A DNA stretch of 64,000 nucleotides, from positions 9,858,001-9,922,000 of the forward strand of contig NC_083603.1 in assembly GCF_029168945.1 (NCBI RefSeq), given 5' to 3'. Positions 49,198 through 60,243 of the stretch are shown piece by piece (position 1 is the stretch's first letter; each line of letters begins with the position of its first letter). Source of the DNA: Cannabis sativa. Its lineage: Eukaryota > Streptophyta > Magnoliopsida > Rosales > Cannabaceae. The position numbers and the translations under genes were made by a program. The notes beneath the pieces are model-generated. The model was not told the origin of the DNA. It was given only the letters and a program-made list of their open reading frames with translations, and did no database searches.

Positions 49198-49440
49198 TAG
49201 CTTCAAAGACAAGATGAGATTAATGAGCATTAGCTCTCCATCTTGAGGAGGATTATCAAGAGTTTGAAGTTAGTTAGGGAAGGTAGTTTAGTTAGTTAGT
49301 TGACTGTTATGTGTTGAGCTAGTTGACTAGCTTTATAACTGTTTTCAGTTACTAGTTTTGTACTAAGAGCTTGAGCTATATAAGACTCACTCTTTTCTAA
49401 TCTCGATGGATTTAATATAATACAATTCATCCATTGCTTC
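49198..49440 (+). repeat. LTR-like tail of the Copia remnant
   Basis: After RNase H comes CTTGAGGAGGATTATCAAGAG, resembling a purine tract. Then follows repeated TTAGTTAG sequence, a TATA-like GCTATATAAGACTC (about 49375-49388), and an AATATAATACAATTCATC segment. It reads as the start of a 3' LTR whose end is not recognisable. Confidence 0.55.
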
Positions 49441-49631
49441 TTTTCTTTTACTCTCTGTTTTGTAATAATAATGGAGGTACTTAAATTAATGCAACTTACA
49501 TGTAGAGAATAAATAGTGCATTCTTTAAATTTATTTTCATGATATTTATGAATAATGTAAATATGTGCAAAAGTTATTATTTTAATAGAGTAGAAAATAA
49601 AAATAATATTAATTTAATGATATAGATAAGG

Positions 49632-49815
49632 CTGTGCATAAATTATCTAATCCAGTGACAACCTACCGATCCAATAACAACCGACCACAAAAAATTAGAT
49701 ATTCAATCATGATCGAATCGGATAATATTTTTGAAAATTCAATATTGGATCTACCGGTTGTTGGGTGACATGTGAATCTAATGAATCCAACGGAAGGATC
49801 CAATCCAATAACCAT
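49632..49815 (+). repeat. Dispersed repeat, copy B
   Basis: CTGTGCATAAATTATCTAATCC and following CCGATCCAATAACAACCGACC parallel copy A at 16000-16190. ATATTGGAT/ATCCAATA words continue to about 49830. Confidence 0.6.
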
Positions 49816-49899
49816 CCAATATCATCTAATTATAATTAATATTTATATATAATTTTAAAATATATTATTATTTTATTATGGAACATTGAAAAGGAAAAC

Positions 49900-50136
49900 C
49901 CAAAGTCAAACCACTTTTGTTATTTCATTTTTGAGACACCTAAACTATAGTCTCGTCTTCCTCTCTTTCATCTCATTGTCGCCGCCGGTGCCAGCCAACA
50001 GCCACGGCCATCTCCGGCTCCGCCCAACAGCCCAAATTTTCCTCCCTCACTCATAGATAACGGCAGACTCCTCACTCACAAACGAGTCGACGACGAAGAC
50101 GCAGCTCCCTCACTCGCAGATGGAAACGACAAAGGT
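49900..50136 (+). promoter_or_regulatory. Possible non-coding first exon of PYD2
   Basis: A sudden GC- and CT-rich stretch (GCCGCCGGTGCCAGCC, ACGGCCATCTCCGGCTCC) ends at 50136 before GTACGG, a fair splice donor. It has the look of a plant 5' leader. If it is spliced to sequence just before 51246 it would be the PYD2 leader with a ~1.1-kb leader intron. It could instead belong to a separate transcript. An ATG at 50120 would be an upstream start. Confidence 0.35.
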
Positions 50137-51245
50137 ACGGATCTTCTTGATTTGCCTCTCTAGTACTGGTATTATTTTTGTACCAATTAGCAGTAACTGA
50201 TTTTGGTTCTCGGAATCAATGGCTCATTCTCTGCAACCATAATCTTTAGTTTTGTGTAGTAGAAGTACCAGATTGTATTACATATGTATATAGTCAAGTT
50301 TTGCAGATACTAATTTGTTCAGAGATGATTACTTGACTTTTTATGTTTGCATTTAGTGATCTTTTTGTGTTCTTTTCATAACTTGAGATGTGGCTGGCTC
50401 ATTCATAATCAATAAATTCAGATCCTAATGGTATGTTTTCTCAACTCTCATCTCTGTATTTGACTTCTCTGTATGCCCTTTAGATTTTCATTTGAATTTG
50501 AGGTTGAAGCATTTAATTACTGAAAATACAAAACCCATCTGAATTTTTTCTGGGAAAGTTGAGTTCTTTAATGTAAAGTTTTGATTTTTCATATGAGTTT
50601 GAAAGAAAAATAAAACCAATGAATAATTTTTTCTGTGAAAGTTGAGTTCTTTATTCTGTAGTTGTATGATAAGATTAAGCTTATTTTCATTTTATTAGTT
50701 TATAGTTTTTAATTAAAGGGGTACGTCTATATATATAATGCTTCAATTTTTGAGAGTTGATCAAATTCATTATGTATAGAGAATTAGTTTTTACTATCAT
50801 TGATCTTCTAGTATGAGGAGTTAGATTTTCTACAATTAGTATATGCAGTATATATATAGTCATTGGTTCAATCTTTTGATAGATATTATTTCTCATTGAA
50901 AGCATCAATACATGTTACGCTAATTATATGCATTGTGTATTGAAATGATAATAGTATTGCCTAGAAATATAAGGATTAGGTAACTTGTACCATTAACAAA
51001 GGGCATTTCAAAAGCAAATATTTAGAAATTTTTCACAGAGGTAAGTAAATCACTCTTTAGATGACAAAAGTATAATGTAAAAGTATGTTACTAAATATAA
51101 AAAGGAAAATTGTAGTGATGTATTTGAAAAGATAGAGCAGAAAGTGAGCATGAGTATTTTTTAGCATTTCTCACAACTATAAATGACAGGACAAAACAAA
51201 TGCCAAGTCATCGATCTGAGTTAGAAATAGAATAGCTTGCTTCCC
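50137..51245 (+). other. Upstream or leader-intron region of PYD2
   Basis: T-rich DNA without a recognised gene. It contains repeated TTTTTCTG(G/T)GAAAGTTGAGTTCTTTA segments at about 50546-50571 and 50629-50653. Confidence 0.4.
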
Positions 51246-54200
51246 ATGGACTTCGGTTGCACACTCCTCACCTTCAATCTCTCACTCCTGATCTTTTTCC
51301 TCTCCTATCCTTCCGTATCAGAATCAAACCAGGTCAGTCTTCTATTTGGTTCACGAGAAAACAAGATAGAAAAAACAAGAAAGAAAAAAATTGCATGCTT
51401 TGTATGTGGCAAATTTGTTTTGACTGAATTGAATATGTTATTTCTTTCAGTTTTGTGATGTTGGAATTGGAGATGGTCACTCCACCTGCAGGTTTTCGAC
51501 TAAATCTTTGTCGAAAATTCTGATCAAGGGAGGTACCGTTGTGAACGCTCATCACGAGGAGGTTGCTGATGTTTATGTTGAGGATGACATCATTGTGGCC
51601 GTAAAGCCTCATATTAACGTATGCTTTGAGCATTCGATGTTCAATTCATTCTTTCTTTTCTCTTTTCCTGAATGATTTTGAAATTGAATATTATAGTTTT
51701 CTGTGCTAGCTTTGGTTGTTGACTTTGCAACGATTGTTTTTAACTATGCCTTTTTTTTTTGATTGGTTTCATGCCTTTATTATTATTATTATTCATTGTC
51801 TATTAATTGGTAAATTAATATTAAACTAAGTGACTGTGAAAGATGAATGTTTATTAAAGTTTATAACTTTGCTCATTAATTTTGATTTTACCGTTACATC
51901 ATACATTAGGTGCAACTTTTTTCCTGGAATGCTTACACAGTTCTTTTCTTTTCAATTCTGCATGATATTTATGTATCCAATTTCTGTACATGTCAAACTG
52001 TTAATATAGTTTGGTTTTTCAGTACTTCTAAATTGTTTCTATTTTTCTTTTTTTTATCATGTGCGTCAAATTTATTACAATAGCTAAACTGAGTTAAACT
52101 TTGTTTGTCTGCGTAGCCATCTGTAGAATGTTAAAACTTAAAAGTTTGTAGTATTTTGTTTTCCTTGGGATTCCTATTAATATGGCTTTTTTTTTTTTTT
52201 TGAATCTTTATGATTTAATGTGCAACCTAATTTGTTTATGCCATATGCAGGTTGGTGATGATGTCACTGTGATTGATGCTGCTGGAAAGTTTGTTATGCC
52301 AGGTTAGATTCTTTTTAGAGTGCATAACTGCATACAACATAGTTGTATTTTTTAGAGCAGGGGGAGAATAATGCAAGCATCGAGTAAATAGTTCCATGCT
52401 AGACAAACTCCCACACATTTTTATTAAAGTGTTGCAGCCCGATCTTGGTCATTTTGTCTCCACTAAGTGTTGTCTTAGTTGGTTTTAGTTGTTAATTGGA
52501 ATAGTTTCACAAGTCTCTTGTCTTCTGTGGTATCATGAACTTAGATCATAAGGCATAAAAATACCGTTATTGTCACTACATTGGCGTTTTGATTTCTTAC
52601 TTTTGGAAAATTAACTAAAGGCGTTTGTTTTTTCTGCAACAACAATTAGTAAAATGGTGCTTCTTTCATGAGTAGTAATATGTTCTAACATTAACAGGAG
52701 GCATCGATCCTCATGTGCACCTTGCCATGGACTTCATGGGTACCCAAAGCATTGATGATTTTTTCAGTGGTCAGGCAGCAGCACTAGCAGGTGGAACAAC
52801 TATGCATATTGACTTTGTTTTACCTGTTGATGGAAGTTTGATGGCCGGATTTGAATCTTATGAAAAGAAGTCCAGGAATTCCTGCATGGACTATGGTTTC
52901 CATATGGCGGTCACAAAATGGGATGAAACAGTCTCAAAAGAAATGGAAATAATGGTTCAGGAAAAAGGTTTGTAATTAATGCCTCTATGGTAAAGTGTAA
53001 GTTATGGTATCTATATTAATATTTCTTACAAGTGTAGTTATATTGATTTGTGTCTTTTCAAAATACCAGGGATAAACTCTTTCAAGTTTTTTCTTGCTTA
53101 CAAGGGATCTTTCATGATTAGTGACGAGCTTCTATTACAAGCATTTAAGAAGTGCAAATCTCTTGGTGCTTTAGCTATGGTCCATGCAGAAAATGGAGAT
53201 GCTGTGTATGAAGGACAGAAAAGAATGATAGAACTTGGTATTACTGGTCCCGAGGGACATGCTCTTTCAAGGCCCCCAGTGGTAATTATGAAATATGTTC
53301 TTTATGCAAAATAATCTTGGCCGATGACTTTGCTTTCCTTAGGGGCCATGTTTATGGTCAGATGTATTCAATACATTATTGATGTCCTATTGATCTTGCA
53401 TAAGTTGAGCTCATGTAAATCCATTGCTCACAGTTGCAGCACTTTACTGTTTTTCCTGTATAGTAAGTATTAATATTATACGGAGGAGTGTTCATCAATA
53501 AAAAAGTAGGATTTTTTGGGGGGTGGGATGTGATGCACTATAGAAGGATAGCTATAATCCCTTTATTCTACCATACTAGTTTGACAAAGTCATTGCTCAT
53601 TTTTTTTTCTTTGAATTTGTCATATTATGTTTGCTTGAAATGATCTTATAGAATATTCAAAAGATATTTTTATGCATTTGATCCTTATATTTCACATAAT
53701 TTCTGTAGCTGGAAGGAGAGGCAACCGCTCGAGCTATTCGATTGGCAGAGTTTGTTAACACACCTCTCTATGTAGTTCATGTGATGAGCATTGATGCTAT
53801 GGAAGAGGTTGCTAAAGCTCGAAAATCAGGTCCTCTAAGACCATAAAATGTATTTATTAAGTACATTAATTTCACAGCAGCATGATTTTCTTTCCACTCA
53901 TTGTTATAAGTTCTACGTTTGGCTGGTTTCTTTATACCGTTGCAATTGCTTAGACTGATTGCAATTTCAATACTGCAGTCTGCAGTATTCACTCTGCTGT
54001 GCTGAAGTGATAAGTTTTCTTTTTTCTTTTTTCTTTTTAAAGTTAGAATCTTCATCATCATTTTAGAATAGAAATAATAAGTGAAATTCTCTTGAGCTTT
54101 CTTGTTTTTTAATTATTACAAATAGTAAGCTTTTGAGAGGCTTGCAATCTCTTATTCCCAATATCCCGAGAGAATGGAGCTCTCCACAATGAGACTAATC

Positions 54201-57200
54201 TCTAATCATTCCATACCCCAAATGAAAGCTATTCTTATCTATATAGTCTTTGGTTCAAAAATTATCCCATTCCACTAACCTAGAATTACAGTAGTACCCT
54301 TCATAAAAAGACTCTCCTAGAATAAAACCTTGAGGCTTTTTCTTGTATTAAGTTTATCATGAAGTTCTTCTGGCTTTCTTTGAACTTCAAGAACTAAGAA
54401 AAATGGGAAAGAAGCAGTTATGTGCTTTTACCAGCTGTAAATATGGAATAAACTGTGACAATTTACATCCTTTTATTCAGAACGAAGTGCAAAAGTCTAT
54501 ACAAATTAGGAGCATGTTATTTGTGTACTATTGGTGTATAAAGTTGAAAGAATAGCTATAAGTTAGTATGTTCTCATTGTCACCCTCTGCTTAAAGTTCA
54601 ATATCTTTTTAGATATTTTATCATGATGCAAATTAAAGAAGTTGAGATTTTTTTTTTTTAAAAGAGACGGAGGTGTCTAAGACTGTTCTCCTCCCAAATT
54701 TATTAGGGAGGCCCTCACTTTTGGTGGAGGAAAACTGTGGTAACAAAACAAACTATAACATTAGAATGCTTGACATAACACATCAAAATGCGTAGGCCTA
54801 AAGATCTTAAAGCATCATTCGAACACAAATAGCAATATAGCTATTAAGCAAAAGTAAAAGTACCTTGGTAGAGAATACTTCCCCAATCTCTGTTGAGGTC
54901 TTGGAAAGATAGAACTTCAAATCCTTTTTCTCTTATAAACCCAGGTTGCAGCCCAAAATTAAAGAAGATAGGATTTCTTATAATTAATTAACTCGAAATA
55001 TTTTGGATTTTTTTAGTAGTTATAGTTTTTCGATATGTTTTGAGTTCTTAGAATTAGTATTCTAGTTGATTTCCTGTCAATAAACAGACCTAAGTGATAT
55101 TAATTATCTGTAGACTGTTTTTGAAAGTAGACACTGTTCAGAGTTGAAAATATTTCGGTGGATTGAACTTTAGCACTTTGTAAAATGTTAATCATCACTA
55201 ATTTCCTCTCTAATATTAGTTTTGGAGAAGGATCTGATTATATTGCCAAGCTTTCTATGTGTTAATCTTGGAGCCAGAAAGGTAGTTCCAGTGGAAAAGA
55301 GCATAATATTTTTTTAAAAAAAATTATGGTGTTTACACAAATTGTGGGATATAAGTTTGCCAATTTGGTGATTGGTTCATTTATTATTCATCCATTTTCT
55401 TCAAAATCTTATCTTGATATACTGAAATATCTTAATTATTTGTCTGATTGGGTTATTTTATTTCAACCTACAGGGCTGAGGGTTATTGGAGAAACTGTAG
55501 TATCTGCCTTAGTCCTTGATGATTCTTGGCTTTGGCATCCTGACTTTTCCATTGCGGCAAAGTAATAAGCTGGACATTATTTTATCATTAATGATAGTTC
55601 CTTCTATCATTACTATTGGTAATGCTTTGTAAACCATATCAAACTTCCCATGTTTCAGGTATGTAATGAGTCCTCCCATTAGAGCATCAGGACATAACAA
55701 GGCTCTTCAAGCTGCACTTTCAATGGGAGTTCTACAGGTTCTCCTTCATCATTACAAAATATTGTGAATTTAATCAATTGAGCATTAGAATAGACTAGAT
55801 TTCCATCATATCTTCAGATTCTTGGCTTTGCCATTTCTGATATTTAAAATTATATATAACTTTGTGCTGCAAAGAGTAGCACAATAGCACATGGGTTCTG
55901 ATTAAGCATTGCTCTCAATTTTTGCAGCTGTTGTGACTAGCAGTTTGTGACCTTGATTGAGCGTAGTTATAACTTATACCGTTGTGACCTTATTACTCAT
56001 TGCTAGAGGAAGATTGTTCTACTCTCTGTTGACCCGTATTATAGTTTTCTATTCTACAAATTATGTATCTCATATAAGTTAGAAATCATATTAGGACCAT
56101 TAGAAGAAAAAAGAATGGTATAACACGAGAAAAGCTAATACACCCTTATTTAGGAACAGGAGTGAGTGTAACTAAAGAGTTCATGTCTTGTGTGGTGATA
56201 TGGATGGGATCTTTAGGTTCCATTGGTTTCCTCTTTGTGGCATTAATTTCTTAAACAAAGAGATTTTGTTAACTCAGCCCCACTCAAGACAGCAATCAAT
56301 GAATCCAAGAGAATAGAACAAGGAGAATTGCTCAGTTGGATTTACTTAGCCATCTTTACTCACCTGCATAGTTTGACTACAGAATTTCTCATGATGTTTC
56401 TTGGAGTATTCGGTCTACCTAGTACTCACATTTTTTCTCATTGTTCTTACAAGAAAAGATCCTATCAGCAAACAACTTTAGTATGATTGTGATTGGTTCT
56501 TAGGACTCAATCATGTCAGAAAGTAAATAGATTGAATGAAATTGCTAGAATTCTTTATTAATCTTGCTGAAATGGAATACAAATTTCCAAGTATTCAAGA
56601 AGCTTGATGTCTCCAAGATGACCTAGACAAACCAATTTTCCCGATAAGCCACTAATGTTCTAGGTCCTCTTGTTTATACAATCAGCCCCAAAGTTTGTAA
56701 TTACATAGGATTCATAGGACATAATGTTTAGGCCTTTTCAAATTCCTTATTTTATGTGATACAAGTCCTATTATTATATTTCCTTCTAGAATAGGTAAAC
56801 TCTGTTAGTGGCCTACAACTACAAGGGATAGCAAATTATTAACTACAAGGGATAGCAAATTATTAACCATCTCACGTGCCTATTTGCTGTGAATTTATAA
56901 TATTTATTTTATACTCATTTGTTACTTTGTATTTTCTCAAATAATAGGTTTGGTATCCTGTATTTTTAATAATGCTCTCAGTTATATTGAATTACATAAT
57001 TAAATTTGAATTTGAAACTCGTATAATTGAAGACAGTTTGATCGTATTGATAAAATTTGATTGATCAAATCTGAATATAAGGTACTAATATGTACGATTT
57101 GAAAACAGGGTATGAGATGAGTATTATTGGAAATACAGGGTATCAAACTTGTATTTAAGTAAAACACACGTACCAAATGAGTACACGCCCTTCTTATTAT

Positions 57201-58181
57201 TAACTAGTCTTACCTTTACCTTTTCACTAAAAATCTATGAGAGGAGGGTGCCTTTCTTAACTTTCTATCTTCCCTTCCTTTCATAACTTTCTTTCGTATT
57301 TGTCTTGGTTTCCTCTCTCAACAACTAGAAGATATTGTGTGTGGTAATCCACTTTTTATAATAAGTTGAGATGATATATATCATGGCAATAATAACTTTA
57401 TGAGACACTAAAATACTTAATACCATGTCAAATCTGATATTGACTGCATTGTATCAAAATTATGGAACTTCTTTCTTCAATAAATTTCTTTATTTTCAGC
57501 TTGTAGGAACCGACCATTGTACCTTCAATTCCACACAGAAGGCTTTTGGGATTGATGATTTCCGGAAAATCCCAAATGGTGTCAATGGTAATAAATAATA
57601 TTGCATTATTTATAATTTTTTTGTACCCAAAATGCTGAGTTAATGATTGGCTAAAAATTTTAATTTTCTTGTTGATGTGTGATTTGTCATAGGTATTGAG
57701 GAGCGGATGCATATTGTCTGGGACACAATGGTGGTGAGCTCCAATAGATTATTTCTTTAAATATTTTATACTTTCTAAAATCACTGTTTTAGAAATGGGT
57801 TTTTCTCTTATGTTTGCATATCCATCAGGAATCTGGTCAAATTTCTGTTACCGATTATGTTCGAGTAACGAGCACAGAATGGTATTACTCTTCTTCCTTT
57901 GATAATGTATTCTCTAAATATTCAGTTTTGTTTTTCCAAATACAACAGTACATGTTCACATCATAAATCCTTGTAGAAACTGTCTATTACATGAATAACC
58001 TCCATATTCCATTTTTTTTTTCAGTGCTAGAATCTTTAATATATATCCAAGGAAGGGAGCAATTCTTGCTGGGTCTGATGCAGATATAATTGTCTTCAAT
58101 CCAAATTCTAGCGTGGAAATAAGTGCTAAGTCTCATCACTCTAAATCTGACACAAATGTCTATGAAGGAAGGAGAGTAAAG
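51246..58181 (+). CDS. PYD2: Dihydropyrimidinase, 12 of its exons (C-terminus outside the window)
   Basis: Opens the ring of dihydrouracil and dihydrothymine, step two of pyrimidine breakdown. Exons: 51246-51332, 51451-51618, 52251-52302, 52698-52967, 53070-53281, 53709-53829, 55474-55561, 55659-55737, 57500-57587, 57693-57733, 57829-57881 and 58025-58181. GT-AG borders and phases agree across all; they give 472 codons. Plant homologues run about 60 residues further, so the last exon(s) lie past 64000. Residues 1-25 form a signal-like hydrophobic leader, as in plant homologues. Metal-site residues of the amidohydrolase fold are all present: His108 and His110 (DPHVH), Lys204 (AYKG, the carboxylated lysine), His231 (MVHAENGD), His287 (VVHVM), Asp364 (GTDHC). 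The upstream TTG-initiated extension was rejected in favour of the ATG. Introns 6 and 8 exceed 1.6 kb; the one after exon 12 is over 5.8 kb and filled with Copia elements. Confidence 0.94.
56912..57183. mobile_element. MITE with long inverted ends in PYD2 intron 8
   Basis: The left arm (TACTCATTTGTTACTTTGTA... to TTTAATAATGCTC, about 65 bases) is an imperfect reverse complement of the right arm, which ends CGTACCAAATGAGTA. The long central stretch is also self-complementary (AATTTGATTGATCAAAT). If the ends are CTCATTTG/CAAATGAG, a TA duplication flanks it, which would suit a Tc1/mariner-like origin. No ORF. Confidence 0.75.
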
Positions 58182-58559
58182 GTAAATCTTAATTGCTATT
58201 CTCTCATGAAATTGTTATTTGGTTTGTTGCAATTTGAGAAGGATACGTCATCACTATCCATAGGAAAGGCTGAGATGCCTATTTAAAATAAAATAATACA
58301 TCACCACTTCCCTGATATATGGTCCTCAAATAGAAACCAGATATCTATGTTCTTGTTTGTTGTTATAAGAAGTGAAGGAATAATATTCACATTTTCTATA
58401 TTAAGTGATGCGCATCTATACACACCTATAAAATCTTAGGAAACTAGAAATAAGCTAAATGACAACTTGTTACCTATAATTTATAGTGTACGTAGGAAAT
58501 TAGAATTAAGCTAAATTACAACTTGTCACGTTATCTATAATTTATAGCTAACACTACGT
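58182..58559 (-). repeat. Probable LTR of the older antisense Copia in the PYD2 intron
   Basis: On the minus strand this follows the C-terminal RNase H fragment and its CTTGAGACG end. It contains a ~50-base direct repeat: ACTATAAATTATAGGTAACA and flanking TTAGCTTA(T/A)TTCTA..TTTCCTA are found at about 58433-58492 and 58498-58550. The first ~80 bases on the plus strand are simply PYD2 intron; the border is not defined. Confidence 0.45.
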
Positions 58560-58752
58560 CTCAAGTTGGAGCATAGACATTAATTATGTCGGACTTGTTA
58601 TGAAGATAATTAACTCCAACCCCATTTAAAGAAGTTTTTGTGAAGATATCCCCTAGTTGTTCTCTAGTCTTAACATATTATGAAAACCACGCCTTGTTGA
58701 ATTTTTTTATAAACAAAATAACAATCAGTTTCAATATGCTTAATTTGAAGAG
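58560..58752 (-). pseudogene. Older antisense Copia, C-terminal RNase H piece
   Basis: Minus-strand translation gives KHIETDCYFVYKKIQQGV, then in a shifted frame GYLHKNFFKWG, matching in order the C-terminus of the young Copia's RNase H (HIEIDCHFVREKIQQGL, DIFTKALNGV). It is the part of the older element to the left of the young insertion. Confidence 0.75.
58748..58752. repeat. Target site duplication (left) of the young Copia
   Basis: AAGAG, repeated at 63694-63698 directly after the 3' LTR. Confidence 0.85.
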
Positions 58753-58905
58753 TGTTAGATATTAGCTGTAAAAGAATTAGATGTTTAGTAGATATTTAGT
58801 AGTTTCCTATTTTTTTGGTAGTTTCCCTTTTATGTCTCCTAACTTTGTATATAAATATGTATTATTCTATGAAATCAATACACAATTCGAATCACTATTT
58901 TAGCA
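58753..58905 (+). repeat. 5' LTR of the young Copia
   Basis: Short (153 bases) and AT-rich, with TTTGTATATAAATATG as TATA region near 58845-58860. Transcription from it would run in the PYD2 sense. Confidence 0.9.
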
Positions 58906-58979
58906 TTGTGATTCAAAATTCGAAATTCGAAATTAGGTTTCTTAAAAAAAAAATAAATAAAATAAAAAAAAATTAGGGT

Positions 58980-59343
58980 TTGAGTTTAGGGTTTTTCGGA
59001 AACCCTATTTGGAGTGCGAATTTAGTCTCACCGCCCACTCAGCCGTGTTGCCCAGCCGCCGATCTACGAAACCCCGAAGTCCGGTCGCCGGATTCCTCGC
59101 GCGTGGGGCTCACGCGCCGCCTAAAGCTTCTGCGCGTGGGGCTCACGCGCCGGCGCGTGGAGGCGCGTGTGACGGCGCCTTCGACGGCGTTCTGTTGCCG
59201 ATTCATCACTGGGTTCTTCTAAGCCCACTCGCATCTGTTCTAGGTTGTAATTCGGTATTTGTTTGTCTTCTTTGTGTTTGGGTGTTCATTCTTTGGTGTT
59301 CTTTTGTTCTTTTTCTCTGTCCTTTGTGTTTGCTTTTGAGATT
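58980..59343 (+). other. Leader of the young Copia with a GC-rich hairpin pair
   Basis: Between LTR and gag lies a GC-rich island (about 59028-59200) in otherwise AT-rich DNA. GCGCGTGGGGCTCACGCGCC occurs exactly twice, at 59099-59118 and 59132-59151. Each copy can fold into a 7-bp stem (GCGCGTG/CACGCGC) with a GGGCT loop. Confidence 0.75.
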
Positions 59344-60243
59344 ATGGCAGAGATAAGATCAGATTCAAAATCAGTTGTTGTTTCTGATGTTGTTCCCGTG
59401 ATGTCTAAAATCACGGACCATAAGTTGATTGGTTCGAATTATTTGGAATGGAGTAAGAGGATTCGACTGTATTTGAGGAGTATTGACAAAGATGATCACT
59501 TGACTGACGATCATCCTGAAGAAACAAACGATTCAAGGAAAATATGGCTCCGTGAGGATGCTCGCTTGTTCCTTCAAATTCGAAATTCTATCGATAATGA
59601 GGTAATTAGTTTGATTAATCATTGTGAATTGGTTAAAGAACTAATGGGTTACTTGGAGTTTTTGTATTCTGGCAAAGACAACATCTCTCGCATATATGAT
59701 GTTTGCAAAGCTTTTTATCGCGCGGAAAAACAAGATAAGTCTCTTATGAATTATTTTATGGCTTTCAAGAAAACATATGAAGAACTTAATGTGCTATTAC
59801 CCTTTAGTCCTGATGTAAAAGTTCAACAGCGCCAACGAGAACAGATGGCTATTATGAGTTTTCTTGCAGGACTCTCATCTGAATTTGACTCTGCAAAGTC
59901 ACAAGTTCTCTCTGGTTCTGATGTCTCCTCTTTACAAGATGTGTTTACTCGTGTTCTTCGCACAGAGACTACCTCTTCAACTCCTCTTAATAGCGCCTTG
60001 GTGAGTCGTAATAATTACGCACCGGAAAGAAACTCTACTCCAAGTGGATTTAAAGGAGGTAATTCGAAGGACACGATAACCGCACACCAAATTCCGGGAG
60101 CATCATGTGCACTTATTGTAAGAAACCGAGGCCACACCAAGTTTGAGTGTAGGAAGTTACAATTTAAGAATCGACAACAACACTCGCCAATATTGCAAGC
60201 ACTAGTGATGCATCCGACAAATCGGTCCTTATTTCGCCGATGA
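59344..60243 (+). pseudogene. Gag of the young Copia, frameshifted before the zinc knuckle
   Basis: The ATG at 59344 was chosen as the natural start (MAEIRSDSK); the same frame also extends upstream without conservation. The UBN2-type gag domain is clear: YLEWSKRIRLYLR, IWLREDARLFLQIRNSI, VCKAFYRAEKQDKSLMNYF, MAIMSFLAGLSSEFDSAKSQ. Past about 60070 the reading shifts, so the CX2C part of the zinc knuckle is lost from this frame while GHTKFECRKLQFKNRQQ is back in frame near 60130. The frame ends at 60241-60243. Gag would form the particle and bind RNA; the copy here lacks an intact knuckle. Confidence 0.88.

Noticed and set aside
53960..53990. Small palindrome around ACTGCAGTCTGCAGT as a MITE end
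   Set aside because: Too short, with no flanking duplication or matching partner arm.
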